This document shows, piece after piece, positions 1-6,547 of a DNA stretch of 7,343 bases. The DNA is taken from positions 1 to 7,343 of the forward strand of contig JAESUL010000121.1 of assembly GCA_016763115.1 (NCBI GenBank). Reading direction: 5' to 3'. Made by a program: the position numbers and the translations under genes. This stretch comes from Phycisphaerales bacterium. GTDB lineage: Bacteria > Planctomycetota > Phycisphaerae > Phycisphaerales > UBA1924. How positions within the stretch are numbered: the stretch's first letter is position 1; every line of letters starts with the position of its first letter. The notes below the pieces were generated by a model. The model saw only the letters and a program-made list of their open reading frames with translations, ran no database searches and was not told where the DNA came from.

Positions 1-56
1 AAATGGGCTCCGATGGATCGCTGGCTCGACACGCCAAGCAGCCGTACACTGTAGGG

Positions 57-674
57 ATGGTCAAACTCAACAAAATATACACACGAACAGGCGATGACGG
101 CACCACCGGGCTGGGCACCGGAAAACGGGTCCGCAAAGCCGATCCACGCGTGATCGCCTATGGCGTGGTGGACGAAGCCAATGCCTTCCTCGCCGAATGC
201 CTCTGCCGGGTCCCCGCAGATGCTCCGGGTGCTAAGCGATTGGGCGAAGTGCTCATTGCGGTTCAGAACGACCTGTTTGATGTTGGTGCGGACCTGTGTA
301 TCCCGATTCGCCCCGATGAAGACCAATCAAAGATGCTTCGGATCACCGCTGAGCAGACCCAATGGCTCGAATCCGTGATTGACGAGTTCAACGCCCAACT
401 CAAGTCCCTGACAAGCTTTGTGCTTCCCGGCGGGTCGAGACTGTCTGCATCGCTGCACATCGCACGCACCGTGTGTCGGCGCGCGGAACGCGATGTTTCG
501 ATCCTGCTCGAAGATGAACCCAAAGCGACCTCGATGGAAACCATGCGGTACCTCAATCGGCTCAGCGACCTGCTCTTTGTCCTCGCACGCAGTGCCAACC
601 GCCAAGAATACGGCGGTGCCAAGGGCGATGTGCTCTGGATACCGGGCAAGAATCGGTCCCGCGGCACCCATTGA
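57..674 (+). CDS. pduO: PduO-type cob(I)alamin adenosyltransferase (corrinoid adenosyltransferase)
   Basis: Transfers the adenosyl group of ATP to cob(I)alamin, giving adenosylcobalamin (coenzyme B12); cytoplasmic, usually a trimer. The 205-residue protein is single-domain length for this family. Visible motifs: the N-terminal ATP-binding stretch TRTGDDGTT at residues 9-17, VDE at 38-40, QNDLFDVGADL at 70-80, VLPGGS at 122-127, the basic helix ARTVCRRAER at 136-145, and YLNRLSDLLFVLAR at 165-178, with the family-typical Asn and Asp. I chose the ATG at 57 because the protein there begins MVKLNKIYTRTGD, as in homologues. The frame stays open to base 3, but the extra 18 residues look like upstream DNA. 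No clear Shine-Dalgarno precedes the ATG. It lies 38 bases before the first phosphatase gene, same strand, so the three may be co-transcribed. No other B12 gene is in view. The family call is firm; the symbol follows the family name and says nothing about propanediol use. Confidence 0.93.
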   Translation: MVKLNKIYTRTGDDGTTGLGTGKRVRKADPRVIAYGVVDEANAFLAECLCRVPADAPGAKRLGEVLIAVQNDLFDVGADLCIPIRPDEDQSKMLRITAEQTQWLESVIDEFNAQLKSLTSFVLPGGSRLSASLHIARTVCRRAERDVSILLEDEPKATSMETMRYLNRLSDLLFVLARSANRQEYGGAKGDVLWIPGKNRSRGTH

Positions 675-712
675 ACGAGACATGAACACTGAGCAGGCAT
701 ACTGTTGTTTGC

Positions 713-2113
713 GTGTACAAACAAGCATCCCAACTTCTCGCCCGCATTCTGGATCTTGGTTCCAACGATCTGCTCGATTCGATGGGCAATATCGAGGTTC
801 GCAGGAGCACCCTCCAGTTTCTTGGATTGTCCTCGATTCTGGGAACGGTACTGATTTTGATCCAATGGCTGAGCGTGTCGGGGGCGCAGATCGACGAGAA
901 CCAGTTGTTGGTGCCCAGCGCGATTGCGGTCGAGTTTCTGTGGGTCGCGATCTACCTCAGCGCAGCGGCGGTGGTGCTTCTGCTGCGGCCCAACAAGGCC
1001 ATGTGTATGCGCCTGTCGATTCTGGTGATTCTCGCGGAGGGTGTCGTTGCGGTGATCCGCTGGTTTGTGTACCACGATTCGAGTTTCCAAGGTAATACTG
1101 TTGTCGGGGTGCTCATCGGGTTGACGCTCGGCGCAGCGTTGTTGCCCTGGAGCCCCAAGCAAACCCTGATGATCTCGACGGCCTGGATCTTTGGCTCGGT
1201 CTTGAGTGTCTTGATTGTTGGATCCGATACGGTCGAATCTGTGCCGGCGTTGGTCTTTGTGTATGTCGCGGTGACGGTGCCGGGCACGATGGTCTCGTTT
1301 TTCCGCACAACCAAGCTGCAAGACCAGTTTGATCTTCGGTTCCTTCAGACCGAGTACGACCAGTTCCGCGAAGAGATCCTCGCTGCCAAGTCCATTCACG
1401 AGCGTGCCTTTCCCGAGCCCCGACTCAGCGGGCAGGTCCGGTTCCGGTACATCTACAAGCCGATGAGCCAGATCGGCGGGGATTTCCTCTTTGCTTCTGT
1501 GCGTGATCCTTCGGATGAATACTCCGAGGTGACCCTCGTGCTCTTTGATGTCACCGGGCACGGGATCGCGGCTGCGCTCACCGCCAATCGGTTGCATGGC
1601 GAGCTCGCCCGCATCATGGGTGAGCATCCGGAGATTGAACCGAGCAAGTTGCTGCTGCTCTTAAATCGATATGTCTGCCTGACACTCGCGGATTCTGCGG
1701 TGCTGGTCACCGCGATCTCGTTGCGGGCGGACCCCAAGAGCAACACGATCCAGATCGCCAATGCGGGGCATCCGCCCGGGGTGCTCCGGCTCGGGTCCGG
1801 GGAACTCAAGCACGCCGGGGCGAGTGCGCCGCCGCTCGGTGTGGTCTCTGATGAGCGGTTTGCGCCAACAGATCAGACTTACCCGTTCGCGGTGGGCGAC
1901 TCCATGATCGGGTACACCGACGGGGTCACCGAAGCACGGGATAAAACCGGCGGGTTCTTTGAGGTCGAGGGGATCGAGCGTGTTTTGGCGTATGGATGGG
2001 TGGATGCCGGGACCCGTTGGCCAGAAAATATTCTCAATGCAGTGACTCAGCACCGCGCAGGATCGGCAACTGATGATATCCTGATAGTCGAGTTGTACCG
2101 TCCGGGGTTGTGA
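713..2113 (+). CDS. Membrane-anchored SpoIIE/RsbU-type PP2C serine phosphatase, copy 1
   Basis: A 466-residue protein in two parts. Residues about 34-195 contain roughly six hydrophobic segments (near 34-54, 68-91, 99-118, 128-146, 150-170, 177-196). A linker helix around 215-234 carries AAKSIHERAFP, resembling the A-x-x-I-Q/H-x-x-x-x-P linker before RsbU-type domains. The rest is a PP2C/SpoIIE domain with its metal-binding acidic residues in place: QIGGDF at 253-258 (D257), FDVTGHG at 278-284 (D279), NAGHPP at 350-355, YTDGVTEAR at 401-409 (D403) and TDDILIVEL at 453-461. The family dephosphorylates phosphoserine on STAS-domain anti-sigma antagonists, so a membrane-sensing role in partner switching is inferred; no partner is encoded here. 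The start is GTG at 713 with only a distant, weak Shine-Dalgarno (GAGCAGG at 691-697). An in-frame ATG at 782 would still keep all membrane segments. A stop at 683-685 limits upstream extension. The next gene begins 21 bases after this one ends. Confidence 0.88.
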   Translation: MYKQASQLLARILDLGSNDLLDSMGNIEVRRSTLQFLGLSSILGTVLILIQWLSVSGAQIDENQLLVPSAIAVEFLWVAIYLSAAAVVLLLRPNKAMCMRLSILVILAEGVVAVIRWFVYHDSSFQGNTVVGVLIGLTLGAALLPWSPKQTLMISTAWIFGSVLSVLIVGSDTVESVPALVFVYVAVTVPGTMVSFFRTTKLQDQFDLRFLQTEYDQFREEILAAKSIHERAFPEPRLSGQVRFRYIYKPMSQIGGDFLFASVRDPSDEYSEVTLVLFDVTGHGIAAALTANRLHGELARIMGEHPEIEPSKLLLLLNRYVCLTLADSAVLVTAISLRADPKSNTIQIANAGHPPGVLRLGSGELKHAGASAPPLGVVSDERFAPTDQTYPFAVGDSMIGYTDGVTEARDKTGGFFEVEGIERVLAYGWVDAGTRWPENILNAVTQHRAGSATDDILIVELYRPGL

Positions 2114-2134
2114 AACCGGATAGGGCCAGTCAGG

Positions 2135-3664
2135 ATGAGCCGAGCCCAAAGAGGGGGAACGGTGAAAAGGGAGATTCCTCAAGTGGCAGGGACAGGATCG
2201 TACGAGACAACCGAGTTCAGACGCACCTTTGGTGTCGAGACCGACAACCTGCTCCGTCAGCGGGTGGTGCTGTTTATTGGGGTCTGGGGCGGGCTCGGAT
2301 TGATCTCGTTGGCGGTGATGCTCGCCATGCTTATTGCAACCGCCTTTGAGAGCGAACAGGATGTGATGAGCATTCTCAAGGACAACAATGGTCTGCGGTA
2401 TTTGGCGATCAGTTTCGTCTGGTTGAGTATCTATGGCACTGCGCTCTATGTGGTTGTCCGCCGAATGCTGGTCCCGAGGCAGATGCTGCATCTGAGTATG
2501 CTGCTGATCGGGCTCGACGGGGTCTTTGTGGTCCTGATGCGAGCGATGGGATTCCCGATGGTGATCCCTGTGTTTCTGTTCTCGCATTTCATCGGTTGCG
2601 TGCTTTTCCCGTGGACGATCCGCCAGGCTCTGACCCCATTGCTCATTGTTCTTGCCTTGAGCACCGCGAGTCATCTGCTCATCGAATCGGCATCACCTGG
2701 GGGCAGCGTGTTCCATCTGATGTCAAATCTATTTATGGCCGTACCCGCGATCGGGGTCGTCGGGTTCAAGCACTCCCAGCGTGTACAAAAATCAACCAAC
2801 CGATTCTTGAACCAACGCTATGGCATGCTCCGCCAGGAACTCGCCTTCGCTCGTCAGGTCCACGAATCACTCTTTCCTTCGCCGCTCTCGACAGGGGCGT
2901 TGCAGTTCTCCTACAAGTACGAACCCATGCGTCAGATCGGTGGCGATTACCTCTACGCCCATCATCGTCACTGTGATGAATCGGGGAGCGAACAACTCTC
3001 CATCGTCGTGATCGATGTCACCGGGCACGGCATCCCCGCTGCGCTGACCGTCAATCGGATTCATGGCGAGATTGATCTCCAGTTTGCCCAGTGCGCCGAC
3101 ATTGGGCCCGGCGACATGCTCGCGGTTCTTAATAGGTACATCCATCTGACCCTCGCCAAGCATTCGATCTACGCGACTGCGGTGTGTTTCCGCGTGGATA
3201 TGGACAAAGGGATCATCCGGTACGCCAGCGGCGGGCACCCGCCCGCGTTCATGCGTGGCGTGGACGGCACGCTCCGAGACATTGATCCAACCGCGATCGT
3301 TCTCGGTGCGCTCGATGAAGACGAGTTTGATCCCAAGGAAAAAGAGATCGAGTTCCTGCCCGGCGATTCGTTCATCGTCTACACCGACGGCGCGATCGAG
3401 GCCCGCAATGATTCGGGGCGGATGATGCGGATAGACGGGCTGCGTGAGGTTATCGCTTCGTACGGGGCCGAAGGGTCGGGCGCGGATTGCCAGGGGCTGT
3501 GGTCCGAGCGGATTCTGACCCAGGTCGCGGTGCACCGCGACGGATTGCCGCCCGATGACGACACGCTGATTATCGAGGTGTTCCGACCGGTGGGCGAGTG
3601 TGCTGAGCGGTCCCAAGAAGACCCGGATTCTGAGCTTGAATCGGTCCAAGCGAGTGCGGGCTAG
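2135..3664 (+). CDS. Membrane-anchored SpoIIE/RsbU-type PP2C serine phosphatase, copy 2
   Basis: A 509-residue paralogue of the preceding gene with the same plan. Hydrophobic segments lie near residues 43-70, 88-108, 118-136, 140-160, 165-183 and 193-211. The linker helix around 228-248 contains FARQVHESLFP. The PP2C domain shows QIGGDYLYA at 267-275 (D271), IDVTGHG at 293-299 (D294), GGHPP at 366-370, YTDGAIEAR at 416-424 (D418) and PDDDTLIIEVF at 473-483. All metal-binding acidic residues seem present, so it should be active. The membrane halves of the two copies are much less alike than the catalytic halves, suggesting different input signals. Unlike copy 1, which ends just after RPGL, this one carries about 24 more residues, acidic and polar, after FRP. 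Its TAG stop (3662-3664) overlaps the left end of a palindromic element. ATG 2135 is the longer choice; the in-frame GTG at 2162 has a much better Shine-Dalgarno (2151-2156) and may be the real start. The target protein is unknown. Confidence 0.88.
   Translation: MSRAQRGGTVKREIPQVAGTGSYETTEFRRTFGVETDNLLRQRVVLFIGVWGGLGLISLAVMLAMLIATAFESEQDVMSILKDNNGLRYLAISFVWLSIYGTALYVVVRRMLVPRQMLHLSMLLIGLDGVFVVLMRAMGFPMVIPVFLFSHFIGCVLFPWTIRQALTPLLIVLALSTASHLLIESASPGGSVFHLMSNLFMAVPAIGVVGFKHSQRVQKSTNRFLNQRYGMLRQELAFARQVHESLFPSPLSTGALQFSYKYEPMRQIGGDYLYAHHRHCDESGSEQLSIVVIDVTGHGIPAALTVNRIHGEIDLQFAQCADIGPGDMLAVLNRYIHLTLAKHSIYATAVCFRVDMDKGIIRYASGGHPPAFMRGVDGTLRDIDPTAIVLGALDEDEFDPKEKEIEFLPGDSFIVYTDGAIEARNDSGRMMRIDGLREVIASYGAEGSGADCQGLWSERILTQVAVHRDGLPPDDDTLIIEVFRPVGECAERSQEDPDSELESVQASAG
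2151..2156 (+). promoter_or_regulatory. Shine-Dalgarno candidate that would favour the GTG 2162 start
   Basis: GAGGGG lies five bases before an in-frame GTG at 2162, close to ideal spacing. The ATG at 2135 has only AGG directly in front of it. If this site is used, the second phosphatase loses its first nine residues, with no effect on membrane or catalytic regions. Sequence match only. Confidence 0.4.
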
Positions 3665-3701
3665 GTCCTGTCTGACGGCTCCTTCTGTTTGTCATTTCGC
3701 T

Positions 3702-3721
3702 TCCCCCGGGCCTCCGGGGGA
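3702..3721. repeat. Local hairpin in the left arm of the palindromic element
   Basis: TCCCCCGG and CCGGGGGA form a perfect 8-bp stem around a GCCT loop. The stem can grow outward by a G-U pair and a further C-G pair to 3700-3723. There is no following T run, so it does not look like a classical intrinsic terminator. Confidence 0.65.
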
Positions 3722-3821
3722 GGTGCCGAGCGAAGTGAGGCGGAGGGGGTCTTGCTTCGGCTTTTGCCTTTGGGCATCAACACCACATCAAAGACAAAGA
3801 CCCCCTCCGTCTGCTACGCAG

Positions 3822-3851
3822 CCACCTCCCCCTCAGGCCCGGGGGAGGTGG
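3822..3851. repeat. Strong 11-bp hairpin in the right arm of the palindromic element
   Basis: CCACCTCCCCC (3822-3832) and GGGGGAGGTGG (3841-3851) pair perfectly around an 8-base loop. It is the most stable local structure in the intergenic region and could slow polymerase arriving from either side. Neither strand has a T run after it, so a terminator role is inference only. Confidence 0.7.
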
Positions 3852-3885
3852 GGTTGTACGAAAACATTGAGCGGTCAGACACGAC

Positions 3886-3901
3886 CTCGAACCGCTTCGA
3901 G
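3886..3901. repeat. Small perfect hairpin between the element and the pyk 3' end
   Basis: CTCGAA and TTCGAG form a 6-bp stem around CCGC. It sits 28 bases beyond the pyk stop codon on the minus strand and overlaps the right end of the palindromic element by two bases. With no T run on either strand, termination is only a possibility. Confidence 0.4.
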
Positions 3902-3928
3902 TCCAACTGGTGGATTGGATTGCGACAG

Positions 3929-5536
3929 TTAGGTCACACCAAGGGCCGACAGCGTCTGCTGATCCTCCGCAGCCACTCGGAACCCGGATGCCGGGTCCCC
4001 GATGCGGAGAACCGATACCGTGTTCTGCGCGAGGATCGCGCCGAGCGGTTTGCCCGCGACCATAATCACGGTGTCGCCCGCAGCGACGATTTTATCGTTG
4101 AGCAACCCCGTCTCGACCATGTTGGTCCAGTCGCGGAGTCGTCCGGAATCCGGGGCTTGCTGGAGCATCGGGGTGACCCCGCCGAACAGCGCCATCCTCC
4201 TCGCTCCGACGGGTGACGAGGTGTAGGCATAAATCGGGACCCGGAAGTTGTATTGCGAGAGGTACCGCGCCATTCCCCCCGCTTCGGACCAGACCGCGAT
4301 GGCTTTGGCGCCGAGTTCCTCGGCGATGTGCCACACGCCATGGGCAATGGCGGCAGACCGGAACGGGTATTCCTTGAGGCTGCTGGGTCTGCCATGCCGA
4401 TGGGCGAGCTCATCCATCCGTGTCTCGGTCGTGCGGATAATCCGGCGCATGGTCTCAACCACCAACGCCGGGTGGTTGCCCACCGCGGTTTCGCCCGAGA
4501 GCATGACCGCATCGCACCCGTCGAATACCGCGTTGGCAACATCGGAAGCCTCCGCGCGGGTGGGGGTCGAACTCTCGATCATGGTCTCGAGCATCTGCGT
4601 GGCGACGATGCAAGGCTTGCCCGCCTCGATGCAGCTGGCGATGATGTATTTCTGAGCAACCGGAACCCGCGCGACATCCATCTCAACACCAAGGTCACCC
4701 CGCGCGACCATGACCGCATCGGTCGCCTCGATAATCTCGTGAAGATTAATCAACGCCTGAGGCTTCTCGATCTTCACCACCACCGGAATGCGGCACCCAA
4801 TAATCGGGTCCGTCCAGTGCAGATCAGGAGTACACAACTCGGTAAGTCGATTTTTCAGTTCGATGACCTCGGCTGCGTCCTTGACGAACGAGAGCGCAAG
4901 GTAATCGACGCCGTTGGCGACGGCCCAATCCACACACTTCCAGTCACGATCAGTAATCGCCGGTGCGGTGATGTCGGTCTCGGGGAGGTTAACACCCTTG
5001 GCCGAGGTGACCTTGCCCCCAATAGTGACCCGGCATCGCACCCATGAGCCCTGCTCACGGTCCACCGCGAGCATCCTGATTAGCCCATCGTTGATCAGTA
5101 CACGCTGCCCGGGTTGGACATCTTGGTACATGTTGGCAAAGGTCGTCGAGAACACGACCGCTCCGTCGATGATCGCCGCGTCGCCCTGGTCCTTGCGGAA
5201 CCACACATCGTCGCCGGGCTTGACCATCACCCCGCCCGAGCCATCCAGATCAGGGACCTTGCCCACCCGCATTTTGGGGCCTTGGAGATCACCCATGACC
5301 GCGATGGGTTGCCCGGAGCGTTTGATTGCTTCGCGGACTTTCTTGTAGAGGATGTCCATATCGTCGAGCGTGCCGTGCGAGAAGTTGAGCCGAAACACGG
5401 AGACACCCGATTCGATCAGCTTGTCGAGCATCTCGGGGGAATCCGATGCCGGCCCGAGTGTGGCGACAATCTTGGCGTGCGCGGGGCGGTCTGACTCGGC
5501 GGTCAACCAAGAGGGGATTGTTGAATGGGTGCCCAT
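3929..5536 (-). CDS. pyk: Pyruvate kinase
   Basis: Converts phosphoenolpyruvate and ADP to pyruvate and ATP, the last step of glycolysis, in the cytoplasm. The 535-residue protein has the complete family layout. The N-terminal barrel strand is KIVATLGPAS at 22-31, followed by FRLNFSHG at 48-55 with substrate-binding Arg and Asn, then GDLQGPKMRVG at 82-92 leading into the B domain (about 93-190). The signature VVVKIEKPQ at 252-260 holds the proton-relay lysine K255 and metal ligand E257. VARGDLGVE at 277-285 holds metal ligand D281. TQMLETM (313-319) and PTRAEASDVANAV (325-337) follow. The C-terminal domain from about 390 ends in VLRIGDPASGF plus a short tail. It is longer than the roughly 470-residue E. 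coli PykF because of a short N-terminal leader, an insert before the signature (about 235-250) and that tail. The ATG at 5536 has an AGGAGA site 10 bases upstream. thiG lies 79 bases upstream, same strand. Confidence 0.97.
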   Translation of the reverse strand: MGTHSTIPSWLTAESDRPAHAKIVATLGPASDSPEMLDKLIESGVSVFRLNFSHGTLDDMDILYKKVREAIKRSGQPIAVMGDLQGPKMRVGKVPDLDGSGGVMVKPGDDVWFRKDQGDAAIIDGAVVFSTTFANMYQDVQPGQRVLINDGLIRMLAVDREQGSWVRCRVTIGGKVTSAKGVNLPETDITAPAITDRDWKCVDWAVANGVDYLALSFVKDAAEVIELKNRLTELCTPDLHWTDPIIGCRIPVVVKIEKPQALINLHEIIEATDAVMVARGDLGVEMDVARVPVAQKYIIASCIEAGKPCIVATQMLETMIESSTPTRAEASDVANAVFDGCDAVMLSGETAVGNHPALVVETMRRIIRTTETRMDELAHRHGRPSSLKEYPFRSAAIAHGVWHIAEELGAKAIAVWSEAGGMARYLSQYNFRVPIYAYTSSPVGARRMALFGGVTPMLQQAPDSGRLRDWTNMVETGLLNDKIVAAGDTVIMVAGKPLGAILAQNTVSVLRIGDPASGFRVAAEDQQTLSALGVT

Positions 5537-5546
5537 AAGCGAATGA

Positions 5547-5552
5547 TCTCCT
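5547..5552 (-). promoter_or_regulatory. Shine-Dalgarno for pyk
   Basis: On the minus strand AGGAGA lies 10 bases before the pyk ATG. The spacing is slightly long but usable, and it supports the chosen start. Confidence 0.55.
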
Positions 5553-5615
5553 GTTGGGAGGGGTCTGGAAGCACCTGTTATCGGATCAAACCCACTGCGG
5601 GGTCTATTTCTTTCG

Positions 5616-6464
5616 TCATTCGCCCGGTATATACGAAATTGCCCCGCTCATCGGGCTCGATGCCGTCGCGTAGAGCCGTTTTTCGATCCGCCCGGCCTGG
5701 GCACTCTGGCGACCAGATTCGCACGCTTTACGCATCGCGTGGGCCATCATGACCGGGTCGCTCGCGTGGGCGATGGCGGTGTTGAGCAGCACGCCATCGG
5801 CGCCCAACTCCATCGCCAAAGCGACATCGGACGCACACCCAACACCCGCATCGACGATCACCGGGGAGTCCGGGTCGCCCTCTTTGAGCAACTGCAGGCA
5901 CAGCACGATGTTGTTCTGGTTGAGGATTCCTTGCCCCGAACCGATCGGCGAGCCCGCGGGCATCACCGAAGCGACCCCGGCGTCCTTGATCCGCATCGCC
6001 GAGATCGGATCGTCGGATGAATAGCACAGCACCTCGAATCCATCGGCGACCAACTCGCGGGCAGCTTCAAGGGTCCCGACAGGATCGGGGAGCAGTGTTT
6101 TTTTATCGCCCAGCACTTCGAGTTTGACCCAGCTCGCACCCTTGTTGCCGAGCTGTTCGAGCAGATCGCGTCCGAGCCGGGCGACGCGGACCGCGTCCTC
6201 AGCCGTAAAACACCCGGCGGTGTTGGGCAAAATCGTGTACCGATCGGTGTCGATGTATTCGAGCAATGATTTGCCCTCGGCGTTGAACAAACGCTCTCGA
6301 CGAACCGCGACGGTGATAACCTCGGTGCCCGAGGCATCGAGGGCATCGCGCATGGTGTCCATCGAGTCGTATTTGCCGGTGCCGACAAAGAGGCGTGAGT
6401 TGAAGGTCCGTTTGGCGATGCTCAGCGGGGCGAGTCCGGGTTCGGTAGAGAGGGTGGTGGTCAT
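5616..6464 (-). CDS. thiG: Thiazole synthase ThiG
   Basis: Makes the thiazole phosphate half of thiamine from 1-deoxy-D-xylulose 5-phosphate, dehydroglycine and sulfur carried as ThiS thiocarboxylate; cytoplasmic TIM barrel. The 282-residue protein shows FVGTGKY at 26-32, ILPNTAGCFTAEDAVRVARL at 78-97, WVKLEVLGD at 112-120 with the Schiff-base lysine K114, PDPVGTLEAA at 126-135, VMPAGSPIGSGQGILN at 167-182 and a phosphate-binding stretch around 204-230 (DAGVGCASDVALAMELGADG). The C-terminus carries the ASSPMSG motif at 268-274. I use the ATG at 6464. The frame is open to 6560, but the longer form would overlap the divergent PH-domain gene and adds 32 residues unlike the family. No Shine-Dalgarno precedes 6464. 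ThiS, ThiF and ThiO/ThiH are absent from the window, so the gene looks separated from its usual partners. pyk follows after 79 bases and may share its transcript. Confidence 0.96.
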   Translation of the reverse strand: MTTTLSTEPGLAPLSIAKRTFNSRLFVGTGKYDSMDTMRDALDASGTEVITVAVRRERLFNAEGKSLLEYIDTDRYTILPNTAGCFTAEDAVRVARLGRDLLEQLGNKGASWVKLEVLGDKKTLLPDPVGTLEAARELVADGFEVLCYSSDDPISAMRIKDAGVASVMPAGSPIGSGQGILNQNNIVLCLQLLKEGDPDSPVIVDAGVGCASDVALAMELGADGVLLNTAIAHASDPVMMAHAMRKACESGRQSAQAGRIEKRLYATASSPMSGAISYIPGE

Positions 6465-6470
6465 GTCATA

Positions 6471-6476
6471 AGGATA
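6471..6476 (-). promoter_or_regulatory. Possible -10 box directly in front of thiG
   Basis: On the minus strand TATCCT (4 of 6 to TATAAT) ends six bases before the thiG ATG, so transcription would start at or next to the start codon. This matches the lack of a Shine-Dalgarno. No good -35 box is visible, so the call is weak. Confidence 0.2.
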
Positions 6477-6534
6477 GACCCGATCGACGATTTGTTCAGC
6501 CAGATCGGGGTGAATCGGGTATGCTGTGGGATTG

Positions 6535-6541
6535 AAAGGGG
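6535..6541 (+). promoter_or_regulatory. Shine-Dalgarno for the PH-domain gene
   Basis: AAAGGGG lies six bases before the ATG at 6548. It is among the clearest ribosome-binding sites in the window and fixes the start of the small membrane protein. Confidence 0.6.
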
Positions 6542-6547
6542 CGAGAA

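Larger units (their letters stand above)
3663..3887. repeat. 225-base imperfect palindrome with terminal inverted repeats (MITE-like or dispersed hairpin element)
   Basis: The ends are 19-base inverted repeats: AGGTCCTGTCTGACGGCTC at 3663-3681 against the reverse complement of 3869-3887, matching at 17 of 19 positions. Inside is a second, longer pair of arms: 3702-3725 matches the reverse complement of 3823-3846 at 22 of 24 positions, and 3741-3753 (CGGAGGGGGTCTT) matches the reverse complement of 3797-3809 exactly. A central loop of about 40 bases joins them. It can also fold as separate local hairpins. No transposase or convincing open frame lies inside, and no clear target duplication was seen, so a non-autonomous element or dispersed repeat is the best description. 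It separates convergent genes and could end transcription from both sides. C/G-run hairpins of this style, readable as GGGAERSEAEG, are in my memory common dispersed repeats in some alphaproteobacteria; that recollection is unverified. Confidence 0.7.

Noticed and set aside
26..50. A -35/-10 pair TCGACA and TACACT before the adenosyltransferase.
   Set aside because: The spacer is only 13 bases, too short for a normal sigma-70 promoter.
3..56. Earlier ATG start for the adenosyltransferase.
   Set aside because: The 18 extra residues do not look like the family N-terminus, while ATG 57 gives the expected beginning.
263..1627. A 454-codon open frame on the minus strand across the adenosyltransferase and first phosphatase genes.
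   Set aside because: It is antisense to two well-supported genes, rich in His, Arg, Asp and Gln, with no recognisable domain; a mirror of GC-rich codon use on the other strand.
1661..2674. A 337-codon minus-strand open frame across the two phosphatase genes.
   Set aside because: Antisense shadow with strongly biased, low-complexity composition (His, Gln, Arg, Asp) and no motif.
2867..3649. A 260-codon minus-strand open frame under the second phosphatase domain.
   Set aside because: Antisense to the conserved PP2C motifs; no family resemblance.
3665..3928. A classical intrinsic terminator between the convergent genes.
   Set aside because: Several stable hairpins exist, but none is followed by a T run on either strand.
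3689..4216. A 175-codon plus-strand open frame starting inside the palindromic element.
   Set aside because: It reads through the repeat and then antisense to the pyruvate kinase C-terminus; its first part is only the translation of the hairpin element.
4253..5047. A 264-codon plus-strand open frame antisense to pyk.
   Set aside because: It covers the catalytic core of pyruvate kinase in the opposite direction and has no motif of its own.
6497..6525. TATGCT at 6520-6525 as a -10 box for the PH-domain gene.
   Set aside because: No convincing -35 box lies at suitable spacing, and matches this weak are common.
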